Source: a virus. Taken from it: 46,807 nt of DNA. Location of the stretch: IMG/VR virus record IMGVR_UViG_3300025881_000025, positions 1 through 46,807 of that record. One strand, given 5' to 3'. Of this stretch, positions 1-8,359 are shown piece by piece. The position numbers and the translations under genes are program-made. The notes under the pieces are model-generated. The model did not search any database and was not told the DNA's origin. It saw nothing but the letters and a program-made list of their open reading frames with translations. The stretch's first letter is position 1. Every line of letters starts with the position of its first letter.

Positions 1-1001
1 TGTGTAACCTTGAGAATACGATAGACACCGGAGATATTGTTTGAAACAACCTGTACAATAGCATTGGGCTGAAACTCACCATTGAGCAAACTCTTGAACT
101 TGATGCCACTCGCTGATTGCTCTCTTGCTTCAGCAGGAGATAGGTCAGAATAATCACCCAAGAATGTTGGAGATGCTATCAGGCCACTTTCAGCAGTAAC
201 ATTGAGAATTGTTTCAATCAGAGGTGTTTCAATAGTTTGCGACAAGTCAGCATTGGAATTGCCAGAAGGAATCGTAGATTTATTCGAGACAACATTGACA
301 AACAAATCCTGTACATTAATATAATAACCAAAGGTGCTTAGAAGTCTTGATAACTCACCAGCAGCAGGTCCGTGTACAACAAGAGGACCGTTTGTTCGGA
401 TATTGTTACCAAGTCTGTAGATAACACCACGAGGTAATGCTAGGTCTTGCAAGAGATCGTCTACAATTTTATCAATCGGTGTATTCTTGGGATAACGTCT
501 TGCTGTCAACTGTGATTGAACAAAAGCACCACCATCAGATACTTCAAGTTTTGTTCGTCTCTCTGTACCATCAAAGGTGTCTTCAACTTTTACAAGGTTT
601 CCTCGAAAGACTGTCTTGAGAGTTTCATCTTCATATCCAGCAAGAAGCTCTACAAAGTTCTTTACGCCAGATAACCTCTGAAGCAACTTGGCACTTTCTT
701 GTGCAAGGTTGTAAATGGTAATCTCGCCCTGATTGCCTTCTGAAGATTCGGCACCAACTTTCTCGATATCAAACTTCAACTGGTTCTGGTTGATGTATAT
801 CCTATTATCACCAAAATCTTCAATAGCTTCTAAAGCAACATCAGGATCAAAGGTATCAATTGCATTCTTGTATACCTCACCAAGTTTATAAAAGTCATTC
901 AGGAACTGCTTTTGTTGTTGTGGTGTTATTGCCTGAATTTCTTCTGCTGCTGATGCGCCAAAGTTCTGACCAATTCTAAGCTCGTATCTACGATTAAACA
1001 T
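1..1001 (-). CDS. Baseplate hub-like tail protein, partial (C-terminus beyond left edge)
   Basis: An open frame starts at the ATG at 1001 and runs without a stop to position 1, so 333 codons are visible and the C-terminus is missing. The protein begins MFNRRYELRIGQNFG and contains LKFDIEKVGAESSEGNQGEI and TIYNLAQESAKLL, the pattern of phage tail proteins that open with a beta domain (EITIYNL motif) and continue into a hub-like fold. It directly follows the baseplate plug gene, and the order tape measure, Dit-like, plug, hub is usual in contractile-tailed phages with this sheath type. I infer a baseplate hub or late-control-D-like role from order and motif. Existence of the gene is certain; the functional name is moderate. 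A coiled or catalytic C-terminus could lie outside the window. Confidence 0.7.
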   Translation of the reverse strand, partial: MFNRRYELRIGQNFGASAAEEIQAITPQQQKQFLNDFYKLGEVYKNAIDTFDPDVALEAIEDFGDNRIYINQNQLKFDIEKVGAESSEGNQGEITIYNLAQESAKLLQRLSGVKNFVELLAGYEDETLKTVFRGNLVKVEDTFDGTERRTKLEVSDGGAFVQSQLTARRYPKNTPIDKIVDDLLQDLALPRGVIYRLGNNIRTNGPLVVHGPAAGELSRLLSTFGYYINVQDLFVNVVSNKSTIPSGNSNADLSQTIETPLIETILNVTAESGLIASPTFLGDYSDLSPAEAREQSASGIKFKSLLNGEFQPNAIVQVVSNNISGVYRILKVT

Positions 1002-1343
1002 TTAGCCTCCTAGAATTGGATCGTCTTCATCTGATCTCACATACAGCAATCTGAATCTCTTATCAAGTCCAAAACCATCTTCTGTAATTCTACCAAAACC
1101 TTTCTCTACATCAATAACGTACAGCTTTCCCGGTGGAAGGTCTTCGTTAGTATATGCAGATAGTAAGTCTCTTCCTGTCACACCACGTGTCTTTAGCACA
1201 GGTGTTCTTCCAGTTCGCCCTAAATAAATAAACCAAGACTCACTGCGGCTATTCCAGCGAGTACGGATGTCATAACCGTCACCTTCTAAAGAAATTCTGT
1301 ACTTATAATCAGGAGTAACACCAGCGGGTAAGAATTTAGCCAT
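1002..1343 (-). CDS. Baseplate plug-like protein
   Basis: This 113-residue protein starts at the ATG at 1343, which overlaps the stop of the upstream Dit-like gene. It ends immediately before the start of the hub-like gene. The N-terminal half has the pattern of the cyanophage Pam3 gp18-type baseplate plug domain: a short proline-containing lead, then YRISLEGDGYDIRTRWNSR and SWFIYLGRTGRTPVL. Family members are usually about 100-120 residues and lie between the tape-measure/Dit genes and the hub gene, as here. The expected role is to close the central channel of the baseplate. The assignment rests on recognised motif pattern and position, not on an alignment. Confidence 0.6.
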   Translation of the reverse strand: MAKFLPAGVTPDYKYRISLEGDGYDIRTRWNSRSESWFIYLGRTGRTPVLKTRGVTGRDLLSAYTNEDLPPGKLYVIDVEKGFGRITEDGFGLDKRFRLLYVRSDEDDPILGG

Positions 1344-1939
1344 TAACCATCTCCTGTAAGTACGCGGCGAGTTCTTGAGAATGCTTCGGGGTCATTAGCT
1401 GCTTTGCCTGACTGAGTTCCACCATCGGTTGTTGGCTGAGAATCACCAGCTTTACCAGCAGCAATGGGTAACGCAGAGACAACTCTTTGAGTTCCTACGA
1501 CACGTATCTGTTCAATAGCAAGGTCAACATACAGCCCCTCTACTTTATCCACAGATTGTGTGTAGCCAATGCTTTTGATTACACAATTTTCATAAGAATC
1601 TAAGTCAGACACCAGAGTAAACAAAGAGCCTTGTGTGTACATTGTTACAAGCACATCGTACATATTCTGAGTACGCTTGCCTGTGTTTTGGACAAAGCTG
1701 AACTCATTGAAGTCATACACGGGTGTGTTGGTTGTAACACCTTGCACACGAAACTTTGGATTCTCTCGACTAAAGTGATCACTCACACGAGTGCCAGATT
1801 CAACAGGGTGGGTCGAAACCTCACCCCTAAAATCTGTGGTTAATTCAACCGTACTATCAAATTCAACAAAAGTCCTGATCGGACCATCGTTCGTAGAGGG
1901 CGTAGGACCACCTGCAATAAACAATAATGGACTAGCCAT
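1343..1939 (-). CDS. Dit-like phage tail/baseplate protein
   Basis: The 198-residue product starts at the ATG at 1939, just after the tape-measure stop. It contains VELTTDFRGEVSTHPVESGT followed by RVSDHFSRENPKFRVQGV. That is the characteristic pattern of Dit-like tail protein N-terminal domains (a T-x-HPVE-G-x-x-x-(S/T)DH stretch). A beta-rich core follows, and the C-terminal 40 residues are Gly/Ser/Thr rich and probably flexible. Proteins of this kind sit at the tail tip or baseplate and contact the last tube ring. Its place between the tape measure and the baseplate plug agrees. Confidence 0.6.
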   Translation of the reverse strand: MASPLLFIAGGPTPSTNDGPIRTFVEFDSTVELTTDFRGEVSTHPVESGTRVSDHFSRENPKFRVQGVTTNTPVYDFNEFSFVQNTGKRTQNMYDVLVTMYTQGSLFTLVSDLDSYENCVIKSIGYTQSVDKVEGLYVDLAIEQIRVVGTQRVVSALPIAAGKAGDSQPTTDGGTQSGKAANDPEAFSRTRRVLTGDG

Positions 1940-1941
1940 AC

Positions 1942-2811
1942 TTACCCCCTAATGTTTGACGACATAGTTGTTCTAGGCTTCTCTCGCTCGTTCTGACGCA
2001 AGTATTCTTTGCCTTCTCCGGTGAATTCTACAAAGACCCTAGAAGCGGCTTCAGAGCCTATTACTTCAGAAGTTGATGCACCAACACCACCAGCTTTCGT
2101 ATAAGTGCTTCTGCCGATCTTACCGGCAATTTCACCTGCCTTGGTAGTGGCTTGCTTGATTGTCTCAGATGCTCCGGGGAACTTTCTGGCAACAGCCATT
2201 GTTGGTGATACTTTACCAATGAGCCCTCCAATTCCCGATACTATTTTACCAACGAAGCTAAATATACCCGAGAAGATACTGGTAAGAAAACCAAAGAAGT
2301 TGCCGATCTTCGCCATAGCTTTATCAAGGCTTACACCGAATACGTTCTGGAACCCTGTCGCAACCATATCTACAAGATCAGCAATAAGTGCTATCGCCAG
2401 TCTAATCGGGAATATGACAGCTTTTATGAATGCTGACAGAAATCCAAACAGTAAGCTCATTATGGGCTGCATGATTTGGAATACGTCAGTAAGACTGTTG
2501 AATATTTGGGTGAATAGTTCGCCAACTCCTGATTGGAATATTGCGTCTATTAGAAGCTTGCCGTTTTGGACCATACGCTTCATAGCAACGTTCATGGTCT
2601 TAAATGCTTTCTCAAGACCGGGTGCTGCCATTTCACGCAGAGCTTTGGTGAAGACAGGCAAGAAGTCCTTGGACTTTATCAAACCTTCTTCCATTTTCTT
2701 GAGAAAGGTCTCAGTTGTCATCTCCATAGATTCTGCGGCAAGTTGCAGAACGCCGGGCATTCTATCACCAAGCTGGAGTTTCAATTCCTCACTCATTACT
2801 TGCCCCTTAGA
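1942..2811 (-). CDS. Tape measure protein, 3' exon
   Basis: This is the 3' exon of a split tape-measure gene. It encodes 289 residues beginning SKGQVMSEELKLQLGDRMPG, which continues the conserved tape-measure domain interrupted at the end of the upstream exon (...IRSLEQMA). Tape-measure proteins with this domain typically read SQMASKG...EELRGQLGERLPG across this point, so the joint is exact. The segment has several hydrophobic stretches (residues about 95-185 of the exon), as expected for a protein held in the tail tube and ejected into the host envelope. The exon is preceded in frame by ATG (2812-2814), whose G is the last intron base. Unspliced translation from that ATG would give a 290-residue fragment, but splicing is the more sensible reading. 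Confidence 0.85.
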   Translation of the reverse strand, partial: SKGQVMSEELKLQLGDRMPGVLQLAAESMEMTTETFLKKMEEGLIKSKDFLPVFTKALREMAAPGLEKAFKTMNVAMKRMVQNGKLLIDAIFQSGVGELFTQIFNSLTDVFQIMQPIMSLLFGFLSAFIKAVIFPIRLAIALIADLVDMVATGFQNVFGVSLDKAMAKIGNFFGFLTSIFSGIFSFVGKIVSGIGGLIGKVSPTMAVARKFPGASETIKQATTKAGEIAGKIGRSTYTKAGGVGASTSEVIGSEAASRVFVEFTGEGKEYLRQNEREKPRTTMSSNIRG

Positions 2812-3878
2812 CATTATGTTCAGAAGGGGGCGCTAAACCCCTCCCCGCACACTTAAGTGCCGCTACGTGTCTCCACGCAGACCAGACTATATCTTAAGAC
2901 TTTTTAGGTCTTCTCCCCTTTTCCACCACCAATCGCTTGTGGTGTACTCTACTCACTTCCATCTTATGATGTGCTTTCGATAGTCTTTGGAGTTTTGTGT
3001 AAGTATTGACTTGATACATCAGTATAATATTTACCACTCTTAATCCTGCGCACTCCGTAGTAACTAATTTTTAAATCTCTGGCTATTTTGGAAGCATTGT
3101 CTCCGCGCAGAATTCGTCTACAAATATCGGCTACTGTTTCGTCGGAAAGTGGTCTGTTATTTCCACCACGTCTACGTTTTTTAGAGAAGTCATAATTTAT
3201 AGCGATATACTGCCACTTAGCGCCGTTGTAGATACCCGAGCACATGTTTTCAGAAACGCCCGTAATTCTAGCAACATCCTTTATCTCCAAATCAGGATTT
3301 TGTAGTAATTCACAGGCTTGGTGAATCTGGTCTTCAGTATGTTTTGAACACCAGATTTTTTCGCCCCTTGGTAAAAAGTTTTTCTCGGCTGCGTGTTTCA
3401 TATTTTGTGAATGAGTAACAAGTTCTAAGTTACTCATTCTATTATCCCACTTCACCCCGTTCTTGTGATTTACATCTAAGCCGGTAATGTCAGAAGTAAG
3501 AAAATATTCAACTACTAACCGATGAATTTTAAAAGTTTTCCGTGTTAAGTTTCCATCTGGCGATATCGCAATGGTTAGGTAACCATCTTTATCTGGAGTT
3601 GGTTTTCTTTTCTTCCAACCACCTCTTTTAGCAGAGTAGACATCTCCACAATCTGTGATATAATAATCGGGAAAACCATTAATCTCTTTAATATTCAAGT
3701 CAAATCCTCCATAAATAAAGTTACACAGCTTTACTTACGAAGTATACACAATTACCTGCGGATTGTCCATACCTTTAGCGTTTTTAGGGGTCGCCCGTGT
3801 GTCACCACCGAGTATCCTATCTAAAGTCTAGCTGGAGTTTCCCGCAATTAAAGGAGTTTTAAATGACCTCAAACTCTA
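2812..3878 (-). other. Group I intron in the tape-measure gene (1067 nt)
   Basis: The intron follows exon base U (3879) and ends in G (2812), the group I rule. Reading the minus strand, I see a P-like element (AATTGCGGGAAACTCC), a Q-like element (AATCCGCAGG), an R-like element (CAAAGACTATCG) and an S element (AAGATATAGTCTG). GACTA in R can pair with TAGTC in S to form P7. After S comes a hairpin CGTG-GAGA-CACG with a GNRA loop. An endonuclease ORF (2964-3698) lies between Q and R and its 3' end runs into R. The 5' exon stops at TAG three bases into the intron, so the gene is broken without splicing. Confidence 0.88.
2964..3698 (-). CDS. Intron-encoded HNH homing endonuclease (NUMOD4/HNH type)
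   Basis: The 244-residue ORF lies inside the tape-measure intron. It starts at TTG (3698) with GGAGG upstream. The N-terminus (EINGFPDYYITDCGDVYSAK) matches the NUMOD4 module. The HNH core follows: HRLVVEYF, then DVNHKNGVKWDNRMSNLELV, with the central His-Lys-Asn and the downstream Asn expected of HNH_3 enzymes. The C-terminal half has two helix-turn-helix-like stretches (IKDVARITGVSENM and ASKIARDLKISYYGV) that probably bind DNA. Such enzymes cut intron-less alleles at the insertion site and spread the intron. The last codons overlap the R element of the ribozyme core, so intron and ORF are constrained together. Confidence 0.9.
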   Translation of the reverse strand: MNIKEINGFPDYYITDCGDVYSAKRGGWKKRKPTPDKDGYLTIAISPDGNLTRKTFKIHRLVVEYFLTSDITGLDVNHKNGVKWDNRMSNLELVTHSQNMKHAAEKNFLPRGEKIWCSKHTEDQIHQACELLQNPDLEIKDVARITGVSENMCSGIYNGAKWQYIAINYDFSKKRRRGGNNRPLSDETVADICRRILRGDNASKIARDLKISYYGVRRIKSGKYYTDVSSQYLHKTPKTIESTS

Positions 3879-4994
3879 AGCCATCTGTTCGAGACTTCTG
3901 ATAACACCTGTTATCTCCTCTTGACGGAGGCCAAAAGTTGTAGCAGCCTCTGCCACGCCAAGAAATTGTTCGCGCAACTGTTCGTTAGTGAATCCCATCT
4001 TACGACCAGCAATAGCATACCTAGCGAAACCTTTGGAAGTTTCGATTGCCCCTACACCAAGCCTCTGTGATTGTTCAATCAAAAATTCCATAGTGCTTGC
4101 AGCGTCTTCAGCACCCATAGCGGTCTCAAGCATGATCTGAACACTCTCAAACTGCCCACCGATAGCACCAATACCAACAGCACCAGCAAATCCACTGAAC
4201 GCTCCCGTGGCCCCGGCAAGGCTAGTTCGCATCCTGTCAAAACTCATAGTTGTATTCTTAGCAGCCCTTCCTTGTCGCCTAAGCCCCTCTGTGACATTCT
4301 GAGAAGCCCTGTTGTACTGCCCCATCGTAATGATGCCATCCCTGAGCTTTCTGTTGTAACGCTCTTGTGCTCGTTGTGCAGCCCTTAGATTCCTTTCTGT
4401 AACTCTACCGTCAGACTGATCAGAAATCCTTCCGAGCTTTGCCTGATTCCTTGCCATACGATCCTGAATATCCCTTTCGCTTCGCATAGCATTTCCAGAG
4501 AGCTTCTTCTGGCGGGCCATCTCCCGTGTAATCTTTTGTCTTTGCTTATAAACTTTACCGGCCCTAGAAACTTCAGCTTGGGATTGTCTCTCTTGTTCTT
4601 TTAGAATCCTTTCTTTCTGCTTCCAAACCCTTGAAGACCTATCAACACTCTGACGAGACCTTGCTTCAGCAGCTTGTTTGGCTACCCTAGCTTCTCTCTG
4701 TTGAGTCTTGAGGATCTTCTCTTTCATTCGCCAGACTTTTGCGGACCTATCAACCTGATCTTTAGAAGCCTTGGCTGTTTCCTTTTGTGCCTTAGCAACC
4801 TGTTTGCTGACTTTAGCATTATTAGCCGTAAAGCCAATCTTAACATTCTTACGAGACATCTGTTGAACAGACCTAAGATTATTCTTTAGCTCCATTAAGT
4901 CTCGTTTAAACTTTCGGAGATTTTGTATGGAACGTCTGTCAAACTTATACTTAATCTCCGAATATATACCGGCAACTCTATCACCGTCTGCCAT
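3879..4994 (-). CDS. Tape measure protein, 5' exon
   Basis: The exon encodes 372 residues from the ATG at 4994, which directly abuts the stop of the tail-chaperone ORF. The N-terminal 245 residues are highly charged and predicted coiled coil. They include a motif repeated three times (residues 82-98, 118-134 and about 143-159; pattern DRSxxVWxxKExILKxQ). Residues about 255-290 are Gly/Ala rich, and the exon ends in the conserved tape-measure segment FARYAIAGRKMGFTNEQLRE through VIRSLEQMA. The protein sets tail length and guides tube polymerisation. Joined to the 3' exon it gives 661 residues. The frame closes at TAG just inside the intron. Confidence 0.9.
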
Positions 4995-5234
4995 CTATCG
5001 TACCCCTCTCGGCATACCTTTCTTCTGAGCAGCTTCCATTTCAGAATGCTGTTCTTCTTGAATACTATCTCTAATATCTAAATACTCATTGACTTTCAAA
5101 GCCCATTCAAGAGTACAATTCAACATATCATCTAATGTTACACTGGAATGCTCACTAAAGACGGGACGAAATACATATAGCTCCATAGACTCAATAGATG
5201 TTTCTTCATCAATCTTATCGTAGAGCTTCTGCAT
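4995..5234 (-). CDS. Tail assembly chaperone, downstream (-1 frame) ORF
   Basis: This 79-residue acidic ORF ends one base before the tape-measure start. Its frame is open upstream through the stop of the 5252-5689 ORF, in the -1 frame relative to it. That is the arrangement of lambda G/GT-type chaperone pairs, in which the second ORF is made only as a frameshift fusion. A -1 slip at 5291-5297 would add 20 codons before the ATG at 5234 and give a G-T-like fusion. Independent initiation at the ATG is possible but the upstream Shine-Dalgarno is poor. Confidence 0.65.
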   Translation of the reverse strand: MQKLYDKIDEETSIESMELYVFRPVFSEHSSVTLDDMLNCTLEWALKVNEYLDIRDSIQEEQHSEMEAAQKKGMPRGVR

Positions 5235-5251
5235 TCTTTTGCTTTGACGAT

Positions 5252-5689
5252 TTACATTCCCGTCAGCATTCCTTGCAAACCGTCTTCGAATAAAGGGCCA
5301 ACATTCACCTTAATCACCTCTGCACAAATCTTGAGGACATGAGCAAAGTTCATTCCGTAGGTTTCTTCAAGGTTTTTTAGATTAGCCATCTGAGGAACAC
5401 CGTTGTCATTCTCAACAAGAACACCGTCAAGAAGTGTTGGAATAGTGACACTCAGATCATTCTCACCAAGAGCACGTACAACACCGTGGATAACGGCTGC
5501 TGTATACATACCCTCTGAATCATCTTCACCTGACATTGCAGCGGCATTTGCAAGAGGTTCTGCCACAAGAGGCATAACAAACTTAGCATTCTTAATTTGC
5601 TTTTGCATGTTCCATTCAGGGATATACACACCCCTGCCATTAACTTCAACACGAGTTCCGTCAGGACGCGGCATTGAATTATCTGTCAT
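5252..5689 (-). CDS. Tail assembly chaperone, upstream ORF
   Basis: The 145-residue product starts at the ATG at 5689. It lies between the tail-tube gene and the tape measure, where tail-assembly chaperones are found in nearly all long-tailed phages. The sequence is acidic and largely helical after residue 30 (MPLVAEPLANAAAM..., TLLDGVLVENDNG). Its function is inferred from position, size and the overlapping -1 ORF. In the related lambda system the short form is abundant and the frameshifted form recruits the tape measure. A terminator (5742-5767) separates it from the tube gene upstream. Confidence 0.6.
   Translation of the reverse strand: MTDNSMPRPDGTRVEVNGRGVYIPEWNMQKQIKNAKFVMPLVAEPLANAAAMSGEDDSEGMYTAAVIHGVVRALGENDLSVTIPTLLDGVLVENDNGVPQMANLKNLEETYGMNFAHVLKICAEVIKVNVGPLFEDGLQGMLTGM
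5291..5297 (-). other. Candidate -1 programmed frameshift site (CCCTTTA)
   Basis: On the minus strand the heptamer C CCT TTA lies in the zero frame of the upstream chaperone ORF, 13 codons before its stop, and fits X XXY YYZ. After a -1 slip the frame runs open (ATT CGA AGA CGG ...) through the zero-frame stop and into the downstream ORF ending at 4995. Position near the end of the first chaperone ORF is as in other phages. Efficiency and any downstream stimulator cannot be judged by eye. Confidence 0.55.
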
Positions 5690-5741
5690 AGATTTACACC
5701 TTAGATTTTATAAGAAAACATTCGCCGTTTCTTTTAAGCAC

Positions 5742-5767
5742 AAAAAAGGAGGACCGAAGCCCTCCTT
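5742..5767 (-). terminator. Intrinsic terminator after the tail tube gene
   Basis: On the minus strand a 7-bp stem AAGGAGG/CCTCCTT closes an 8-base loop (GCTTCGGT) and is followed directly by TTTT. It lies between the tube gene and the chaperone ORFs. Partial termination here would make sheath and tube more abundant than the downstream chaperones and tape measure. Confidence 0.75.
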
Positions 5768-5806
5768 GTTCTTTTGAGCTTCTTTTAACTATCTTCTAAT
5801 TGATAA

Positions 5807-6277
5807 TTAGATCACTTGGTTGGCCAAAGCAAACGCGAGGTTTTTGGCAAAGTTCTCAATGTACTGACCCTGACGGATGCTGACCAGAAAGAACGTATAC
5901 TCACGAGAACCCACTTCATCACCAAATGTGTGAGAAGCGTCTGTCTTAAGCCATGCTTGAGATGAGCTAAATTTCTCAGCAGAAGCAGGGTCAAAACATT
6001 CCATTGTAATTACCGGAGGGTAATCGGAGTGCATCATCTGCTCAAACTGTGCAACACTCGGACTGTTATGCTGAAGCGTTACTGTAAGAGTGCCTGTAGC
6101 GTTACGATTGATCGCACGGGACACTTCACCCTTAATACCTACGGTTTCACTTGAGAAGTCTTCGTTACGTTCTACTGTAATAGCGTCACCTTCTTGGAAG
6201 CCTACGATGGGCAGCTTATCAACCGTCAGCACAACTGCTTGTGGGTCATAAGTACCCAGATAAAATCCACCTGACAT
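5807..6277 (-). CDS. Tail tube protein (DUF3277-like)
   Basis: The 156-residue protein follows the sheath gene. Its sequence (MSGGFYLGTYDPQAVVLTVDK, then GFQEGDAITVERNEDFSSETVG and GTLTVTLQHNSPSVAQFEQM) matches the pattern of DUF3277-type phage structural proteins, which form the inner tube of contractile tails and are found immediately after DUF3383-type sheath genes. The length is typical. It is followed by a strong terminator, consistent with its being made in many copies. The start ATG at 6277 has AGGAG upstream. Confidence 0.75.
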   Translation of the reverse strand: MSGGFYLGTYDPQAVVLTVDKLPIVGFQEGDAITVERNEDFSSETVGIKGEVSRAINRNATGTLTVTLQHNSPSVAQFEQMMHSDYPPVITMECFDPASAEKFSSSQAWLKTDASHTFGDEVGSREYTFFLVSIRQGQYIENFAKNLAFALANQVI

Positions 6278-6303
6278 ACTTTATATCTCCTGTAAGTTAT
6301 TGA

Positions 6304-7371
6304 TTAGCTGAGTCGGATATACCCTCTCACTGGCTGCAAATAATGCACAGCACCAGCAAGAACGCCCTCAAATTGAACCTGATTGAGTTCGCGGTTAGCC
6401 TTATCATTATCAGGAATGTCAGCAATGTTCGGCATAATAACAGTGGGTGCTGGTGAAGCTGTCAGGAAGTTACGTGCTACAGCGAGGTTAAGACGCTCGT
6501 AGATAACACCTTCAATAACAGTCAGACCAACTTGATCATAAGAAATCTTGCGACCCAGATCAGATTGACGCTTGAGAAGACCAAACAAATCTTCTTCCAG
6601 ACGTGCCTCAAGCCATAGTGCCCCACGGGTCACATCAAAGAATCGACCAGAAACCATCTTGCCGTCTAGTGCAAAACCTACACCTCCAATCATAACATAT
6701 TGGAAACCATTGTTGTCCTGAATGTAGCTTGCCTGAGTACGTGTCCATTTGTTAGTAGGTACACCCGGAAGGGTCTTGCCGTGCAGCGTAGAGCTACCCT
6801 CACGAAGACCTGCCATAGCACCTACAACAGCACCCTCTGGATAAACTGTATCAGCATCGACGTGAGGCCAGAGCATCGTGTTGTTATACTGAAGGTCTAC
6901 GAGAGTCTCCAGAAGGTTGCCAGCAGTACCATCAGGAATATCAGCAGAAGCACTTGAGGTGATATACATCTTACGTTCTGCTTCAGCATACTGAGCAATT
7001 GCTTCAATGTCTGCATCTGTATGGGTGTCAGCAAGAATGAAGAACCAATCTGTAGTTTCCTGCTCAATAGCTGCCAGAGCTTCAATATAAGTCTCAGATG
7101 AACCGGTTACGTCCACGTTACCAATGATTGCTTCACGCGGAGGATTATCACCGGCAAAGACATTGGCAACCAATTCATACACAGGATCTCCGTCTGTATA
7201 TCCTGCACTCACAGCATCCTCAACACCCGTCACAATCACTGTTCGATCTGGGGCGAATGGAGCATCTGCGGAGAGAATCAGCGGTGTGCTGAAGTTACTT
7301 TGGGCAATGGGACGATCACCGAGCGTAATATTTACGTCAACGATGTCCTCAATAGTGTAAACACTTGCCAT
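6304..7371 (-). CDS. Tail sheath protein (DUF3383-like)
   Basis: The 355-residue product starts at the ATG at 7371 (upstream TAGGAGAAATTTA). Its N-terminus (YTIEDIVDVNITLGDRPIAQSNFSTPLIL) and body (FILADTHTDADIEAIAQYAEAERKMYITSS) fit the DUF3383 family, the sheath of many contractile-tailed phages. The C-terminal part (YERLNLAVARNFLTASPAP...; GYIRLS) corresponds to the region that makes the interlocking handshake between sheath rings. The adjacent tube gene supports this. The sheath surrounds the tube and contracts during injection. Confidence 0.8.
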   Translation of the reverse strand: MASVYTIEDIVDVNITLGDRPIAQSNFSTPLILSADAPFAPDRTVIVTGVEDAVSAGYTDGDPVYELVANVFAGDNPPREAIIGNVDVTGSSETYIEALAAIEQETTDWFFILADTHTDADIEAIAQYAEAERKMYITSSASADIPDGTAGNLLETLVDLQYNNTMLWPHVDADTVYPEGAVVGAMAGLREGSSTLHGKTLPGVPTNKWTRTQASYIQDNNGFQYVMIGGVGFALDGKMVSGRFFDVTRGALWLEARLEEDLFGLLKRQSDLGRKISYDQVGLTVIEGVIYERLNLAVARNFLTASPAPTVIMPNIADIPDNDKANRELNQVQFEGVLAGAVHYLQPVRGYIRLS

Positions 7372-7410
7372 TAAATTTCTCCTAAATTTGTTAGCTAACT
7401 TTTAAGATCA

Positions 7411-7986
7411 TTAGATTGCATCAGGGGATGATGCAGAGGGTGTTATGATAATTGGTATGTCTGTGCAAGCATCAAGTTCACCTGTGGTATTGATATGCTC
7501 AATAAACCCATCTGAGTTAATACCAGAGAGAGATTGAACAAAGTTAAATGAGATAGAGAACTGCGCACGTTCTTCCATCTGCGTTCCGCCAATTGCCCTA
7601 GAAGCATTACGGACTCGACTGGTATTGCTGATACCAATTCCATTTTCTTGTAATATTTGTCTAAGGTTTCTGTCCCTAGTAGCGTATGCAATCTTTTGTG
7701 CTCGACTGAGGGCATAGCGTCCGTATGTATATACGTTGGCATACCCTATGAAATTGTTGTACGTTACTTGTACACCAGTATCTGGATCAACGTGTGTATA
7801 CCAACCTTCCTTACCAGAGACGGGTTCAATGTCATTCAGCTTTAGAACAACGTATGGACCATCTGGTGCAATGAAGTTGCTATCAAGAAGTCTTACAGGA
7901 TCACCATCAAACTGTTGAACAAACTTTGAGAATACTTTGTAAATAGAAATCTCAAGGGGTTCTTCGGGAGTGTAGAGGATAGCCAT
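7411..7986 (-). CDS. Neck/tail terminator-like protein
   Basis: The 191-residue protein lies between the connector genes and the sheath, where the tail terminator or neck protein is usually encoded. Its start ATG (7986) overlaps the stop of the upstream gene (TAATG). The sequence (ISIYKVFSKFVQQ, GPYVVLKLNDIEPVSGKEGW, AQFSISFNFVQSL) resembles the phage neck terminator family that caps the tail tube and joins it to the head. Order supports the role; the family link is by pattern only. Confidence 0.55.
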   Translation of the reverse strand: MAILYTPEEPLEISIYKVFSKFVQQFDGDPVRLLDSNFIAPDGPYVVLKLNDIEPVSGKEGWYTHVDPDTGVQVTYNNFIGYANVYTYGRYALSRAQKIAYATRDRNLRQILQENGIGISNTSRVRNASRAIGGTQMEERAQFSISFNFVQSLSGINSDGFIEHINTTGELDACTDIPIIITPSASSPDAI

Positions 7987-8351
7987 TAGCGTTCATTCTC
8001 CTCAGACACATAAGCCAGATAATGGCTTTGTAAACCATAACCCCAAGGCTCTACTTTGATAACGTCACACCATACATTTGGATACGCTTCAATTTGATCC
8101 GCAAGTCCTGTGGTTGCCTCTTGTGCTGTGAAGACAGGTGTAGTAGTGTAGACACGATAGTTCTTACGGTCTCTGTAGCCTTCTGGGAAGACATCTAGTT
8201 GATTACCCGTGACAGGTTGTACACCAGCATTCTCAATCGTAAAAGGCACAACAGGGTCGTCTACAGGCAATCCAAACTCATCTACAGCTTGTGTTCTCCT
8301 ACGACCGTTGAGGGTCTTTCTTGGGATTAACTTAGGTTTCCAAGTAGCCAC
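7986..8351 (-). CDS. Head-tail connector/neck protein
   Basis: The 121-residue product is encoded between two other connector-region genes and overlaps the next gene by TAATG. It begins MATWKPKLIPRKTLNGRRRTQAVDEFGLPVDD. The basic N-terminus and beta-rich body (YRVYTTTPVFTAQEATTG, YPNVWCDVIKVEPWGYG) are in keeping with a small stopper or minor head protein. No family could be named with confidence, so the role is inferred from position. Confidence 0.55.
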   Translation of the reverse strand: MATWKPKLIPRKTLNGRRRTQAVDEFGLPVDDPVVPFTIENAGVQPVTGNQLDVFPEGYRDRKNYRVYTTTPVFTAQEATTGLADQIEAYPNVWCDVIKVEPWGYGLQSHYLAYVSEENER

Positions 8352-8359
8352 ATATCCTC

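Noticed and set aside
2105-2836. Long plus-strand ORF (243 codons) opposite the tape-measure 3' exon
   Set aside because: Hydrophobic helices on the opposite strand create an open antisense frame; no ribosome site or plausible neighbour.
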